Positions 60,701-64,000 of a stretch of 64,000 bases of DNA are shown here, piece by piece. This DNA is from Agaricus subrufescens. Taxonomy: Eukaryota > Basidiomycota > Agaricomycetes > Agaricales > Agaricaceae. How positions within the stretch are numbered: the stretch's first letter is position 1; every line of letters begins with the position of its first letter. The notes under the pieces are model-generated. The model worked only from the letters and a program-made list of their open reading frames with translations. It did no database searches and was not told where the DNA came from. Location: the NCBI GenBank assembly GCA_029945375.1, contig CM057063.1, positions 1,240,001 through 1,304,000 of the forward strand. Direction: 5' to 3'. The position numbers and the translations under genes were made by a program.

Positions 60701-63700
60701 TCCCCAGGACCGCACGAAATGAACTTTGACATGTTTTCAGCTGTAGGGGTCGGGGCTACCGAAACTCCGTACTTCCAGGGGCTGGATAATACTGGTTTGG
60801 GATTGTCCTACATGAATCCTGCAGAAGCCAGTATTCCGGCTGGAAAGGTTAATTCGAACCCTGGAACGTTGTCGGATATGTTTAGTCCACCACTTGGCGG
60901 AGATGCTTACATGATGCAAACTATGCAGGCTTTCGGTGGCAATGGGAACACGAACGCCTATGATTGGCAGGCTAATCGTGAGTCCCATCTTGTGAAGAAC
61001 TCGTTTAGTGCCTTGTCTGACGAAAAGGTTGTAGATGGATACGTATGGTTTCCTCAATTTCAGCAGAATATGGGCATGGATACCTTGTTCAGCCAGCATT
61101 CTCAATGAGTGCTCCTTTAGCGACACGATTCGATTTTATCCTATGCTTTATATAACCTGAAAAGTATGACTTTCCTTATACCTTGCTTTTGTTCTTGTGT
61201 CCTTGTTTTCTTATATCTGCGATTGTTTGATTCATTTGTCAATACTAGTTGTACGTTCGGGTTTTGGGCTATTGGTTTCCTGTTTTGCTTCGCTAACAAA
61301 TTTATATAAGAATATGTGTATGTACTTTAGGAGTTTCGTATATATAATGTGAAAAAATCTTTTTCGAATTTTGTTAACTGCCCCTTGCGCGACTGCGTGA
61401 GGAAACGCACGTGAATAGGCCCACTTAAAAAGTTTTCGTGTCGCCGAACAGGTTTTTCTTTAACTCATTCCTGGACTTGCACTATTGTCCCTCTGCGATG
61501 GTTTATTTTCAAGTTTCTCGCAGAAGTCTACCGCTTGTCCTAGAACGAAAATAAGTCCTTCTAGCTGGAGCGCACTCCGGCTTTTATTGAAGCATAGATG
61601 GAAGTGTGATTTCTTCACAAGAAGTGCTATATCCTATGTACACCTTTTTTTTCTTTTTTCTTTTTTTGGTTTCTTACGGGGTGTTAGGCGTCAGTTTTTT
61701 TAATCGTACAATGTATTTGTAGTCTCTAGATTCGCTTTCATTGGAATTCCAGGGGTATAATAATAATATACATATAAGTGTCAAAAATGTAGATGATCGT
61801 ACAAATGATTGAGAAGGCAATGCAAGAGTAACTAGGTGTCTGGTGTCCGACGTACTCGACAAAGAAGAGAAGCTACTAGCCCGCTTCCTCGGTGCGATGA
61901 CGGTACCCAATAAAGTTTCTCTCCTGACCGTAATTGCGGGTTAGCACGGTGTATCGCCAACCTGCACCGCAGCAGATGCGAGTAAATATGATATACTTCA
62001 TCGCACCCTATATCGCAGTATCCATCGGACCGAAAACCTTAGTATAAGTTCCACATGTCCGCTCAAGAATATGTCTGATGGGTCTGATGAACGATGTTCA
62101 CCAATCCCAGTCTACACCATGATCGTGATCATCACCATGACGTGAGGGGCCCGAGGAGTTTGAACTGCGAGACGAGTATGAAGAATCCGAGGACGAAGAT
62201 GATGAAGTAGTGCGGCGCGAGGCAGTTCCGCTTGCAGCTTGGGGTTCATCTTCAGATTTGCCATTTCCTGGCCTTCCTTTTCCGGGAGCTGGTGCTCTTG
62301 GTGGCTGAGGAGCGCGTGCCGCACGGCTGCCCCATTGGAAAAGCGATCTCAGTTTTCCTGATTTGAGGATCTAGGACGGTCAATGCATTGTTAGGTTTCG
62401 CGCGGACAAGTGGGACGAGGGTAAAGATTCACATTTGACGCTTCGCTTTCTGTTGGGAGATCGATGGCTGTGTAGGAATTTGTATACGACAATTGAATAT
62501 TGTAGCTGGATTCCTGCATAATTTCGCGGTTGTTGTCCCACTGTATGGTGCCCAGAAATGCACATGGAAACAGAATTAACCACTTTCGTTGTTTTTGTGC
62601 TCTCTAAAGAAGGGCGTCAGAGGAATGTTGATTGAATTTAAAGCATAAGGGAGTTGCTCACGAAAAACATGTTACTCCGTGCATTCGATGCCGAGCAGAG
62701 GGGTGCTACCATCAGTCGCAAGAAGGGGGGCATGTGGCAGGCCATGAGGGGTGTTTTGAGAAGAAGGTAAGAAGACTAGCTGTAAAGGACATGTAGTCGG
62801 GCGCTCATTGACCTGGAGACACCTCGTTCCGGTACAAGAGCTATACCGACAATGTTGTCACGATGATGCACGACCCAGCATGCGACTTCAATGGCTATGT
62901 AACGTGACTACACACAGCCTATGTCCTTTCCAGTTCCACACGCCTTCTACTGGAAGCGACTGAAAGCCTTCCTGCTATGCTTTATTCTACGTTGTATTCG
63001 TGCTTTGACCGGCGTTGATCGCGTTATTTGGTTGAAAACCTGTTTTCGTACACCTAAACGGTGGTCTCGCGCTTTGAAGCGACTGTTCAATCAATGCCGG
63101 ACTCAGTGGTTCTCCTCGGTACCAAGTCTACCTACATGCGATGCAAATACTGGCGGTCCATACGATTTACTTTGCTCGAGTCTACCTCTGGAATTTCCGA
63201 TGCCGGTTCATGTTGTGTCTCCAGGCTCTACTTCCGCATGCCAGGAAGAACCTGTCACACCCTTTATCCAAGATGCGCCTGCAGAAATGAACGTGAACCG
63301 GCCTACGATAAATTCTGCACCTCAATTTCAGCCCCATATCGCATCTGAGCTCACGTTCGAGGTAAGTCCGTTTGTGAGAGCAACTCACTGCTGGTACCAC
63401 TTCTACTTAACCCCATTCAGGAACCGCATCCTATCACTACACTCCAACTTGTCCCTCCAAGACGTGCCATACCTAGAGAGTACGAATCGTCATTGTCATC
63501 CATCAAAGTCTTGCGACTTAGTTTTTGCAAAGTGAACCTTCTGATACGGATAAGATATATACCCATTCTCATATGATGTCAGTAACGATGCACACTACTC
63601 ACAATGAGTAAGCTAACGAGATTTTTAGACCCGAAAACGCAGCTCAAGGATATATACCGTCCTATACCATAGATTATACCCCGTAAGCACAGCTACAGAT

Positions 63701-64000
63701 GCAAATTACATGACTGACTCTCGGATAGGAAAGCTAACATACCCGGGTGGAAAATACTCTTCCACCCACAAGGTACGATGTATTTTCATCGCGAAGAAAA
63801 GGTAGACGTCTTGTTGATATTCTATCGACGGGTCTCATTACAATCTTCAGAACGTCGTTACAAATATGAACCTCTTTAATGACGATAATTTCAGAGTCGT
63901 TGAAGATACTATCGCACAACTGTTTTTCAAGATCGAGCATGACGGTGTCGACATTCCCCCTGACACACAACTCGTGATCGATATTTTTTGGAAGAAACTC

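Overview
The window is nuclear DNA from a basidiomycete fungus, most likely an agaricomycete. The genes are packed tightly on both strands. Almost every gene is split by many 45-60 nt GT-AG introns, with micro-exons down to 16 nt. The gene set is typical of mushrooms: a primordium-type Zn2Cys6 regulator, paired secreted aspartic proteases, a LAMMER kinase, and proteins with a WW-like GW..HP..YFH module. Gene models below were spliced by hand. Where exons are called joined, the reading frame was checked for consistency. No tRNA, rRNA, CRISPR array or large transposon was recognised. Layout, left to right: the 3' part of homoaconitase (lysine synthesis, 1-2091, +) converges on trimethyllysine dioxygenase (carnitine synthesis, 2195-4022, -). 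Next come ketol-acid reductoisomerase (5580-7143, +) and two tandem pepsin-like proteases (8234-10260 and 10594-12515, +). A LAMMER kinase (-) and a double-PHD MYST acetyltransferase (+) share a 282 bp promoter (14147-20079). A Myb/SANT-like, Gln/Pro-rich protein (20161-22020, +) converges on a 6.5 kb ABCC/YOR1-type transporter (22346-28808, -). ARP3 (29719-31448, -) and ATG17 (31872-33771, -) follow. ATG17 is head-to-head with a zinc-finger/LysM protein (33852-34923, +). Then come a C2H2 protein (about 34977-36461, +) and a BSD2/NDFIP-like Rsp5 adaptor (37012-38403, +).

From 38.5 to 45 kb there are two more head-to-head pairs: ASA1 (-)/SPC3 (+), and an NAD(P)-binding epimerase-like protein (-)/SelO (+). 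After a 2.4 kb gap, two single-pass membrane proteins are divergently paired at 47317-50339; one carries an SH3 domain and the other proline motifs.

The stretch 50.3-57.6 kb is the least gene-dense. It holds a decayed tandem repeat of about 370 bp, copies of a short TG...CA-bounded element (one with a visible empty site), and a 141-residue Zn2Cys6 protein. The right end holds a large PriB-like Zn2Cys6 regulator (57582-61108, +), a small novel gene (-), and a WW-like protein running off the edge.

Most genes are housekeeping genes and do not form a pathway cluster. The most unusual signals are a non-canonical (GA) splice donor inside the first ATPase domain of the ABC transporter, two long G-tract introns in its second ATPase domain, GC-AG introns in two genes, a splice-created PPxY motif, and the short mobile element with its tandem-repeat host.
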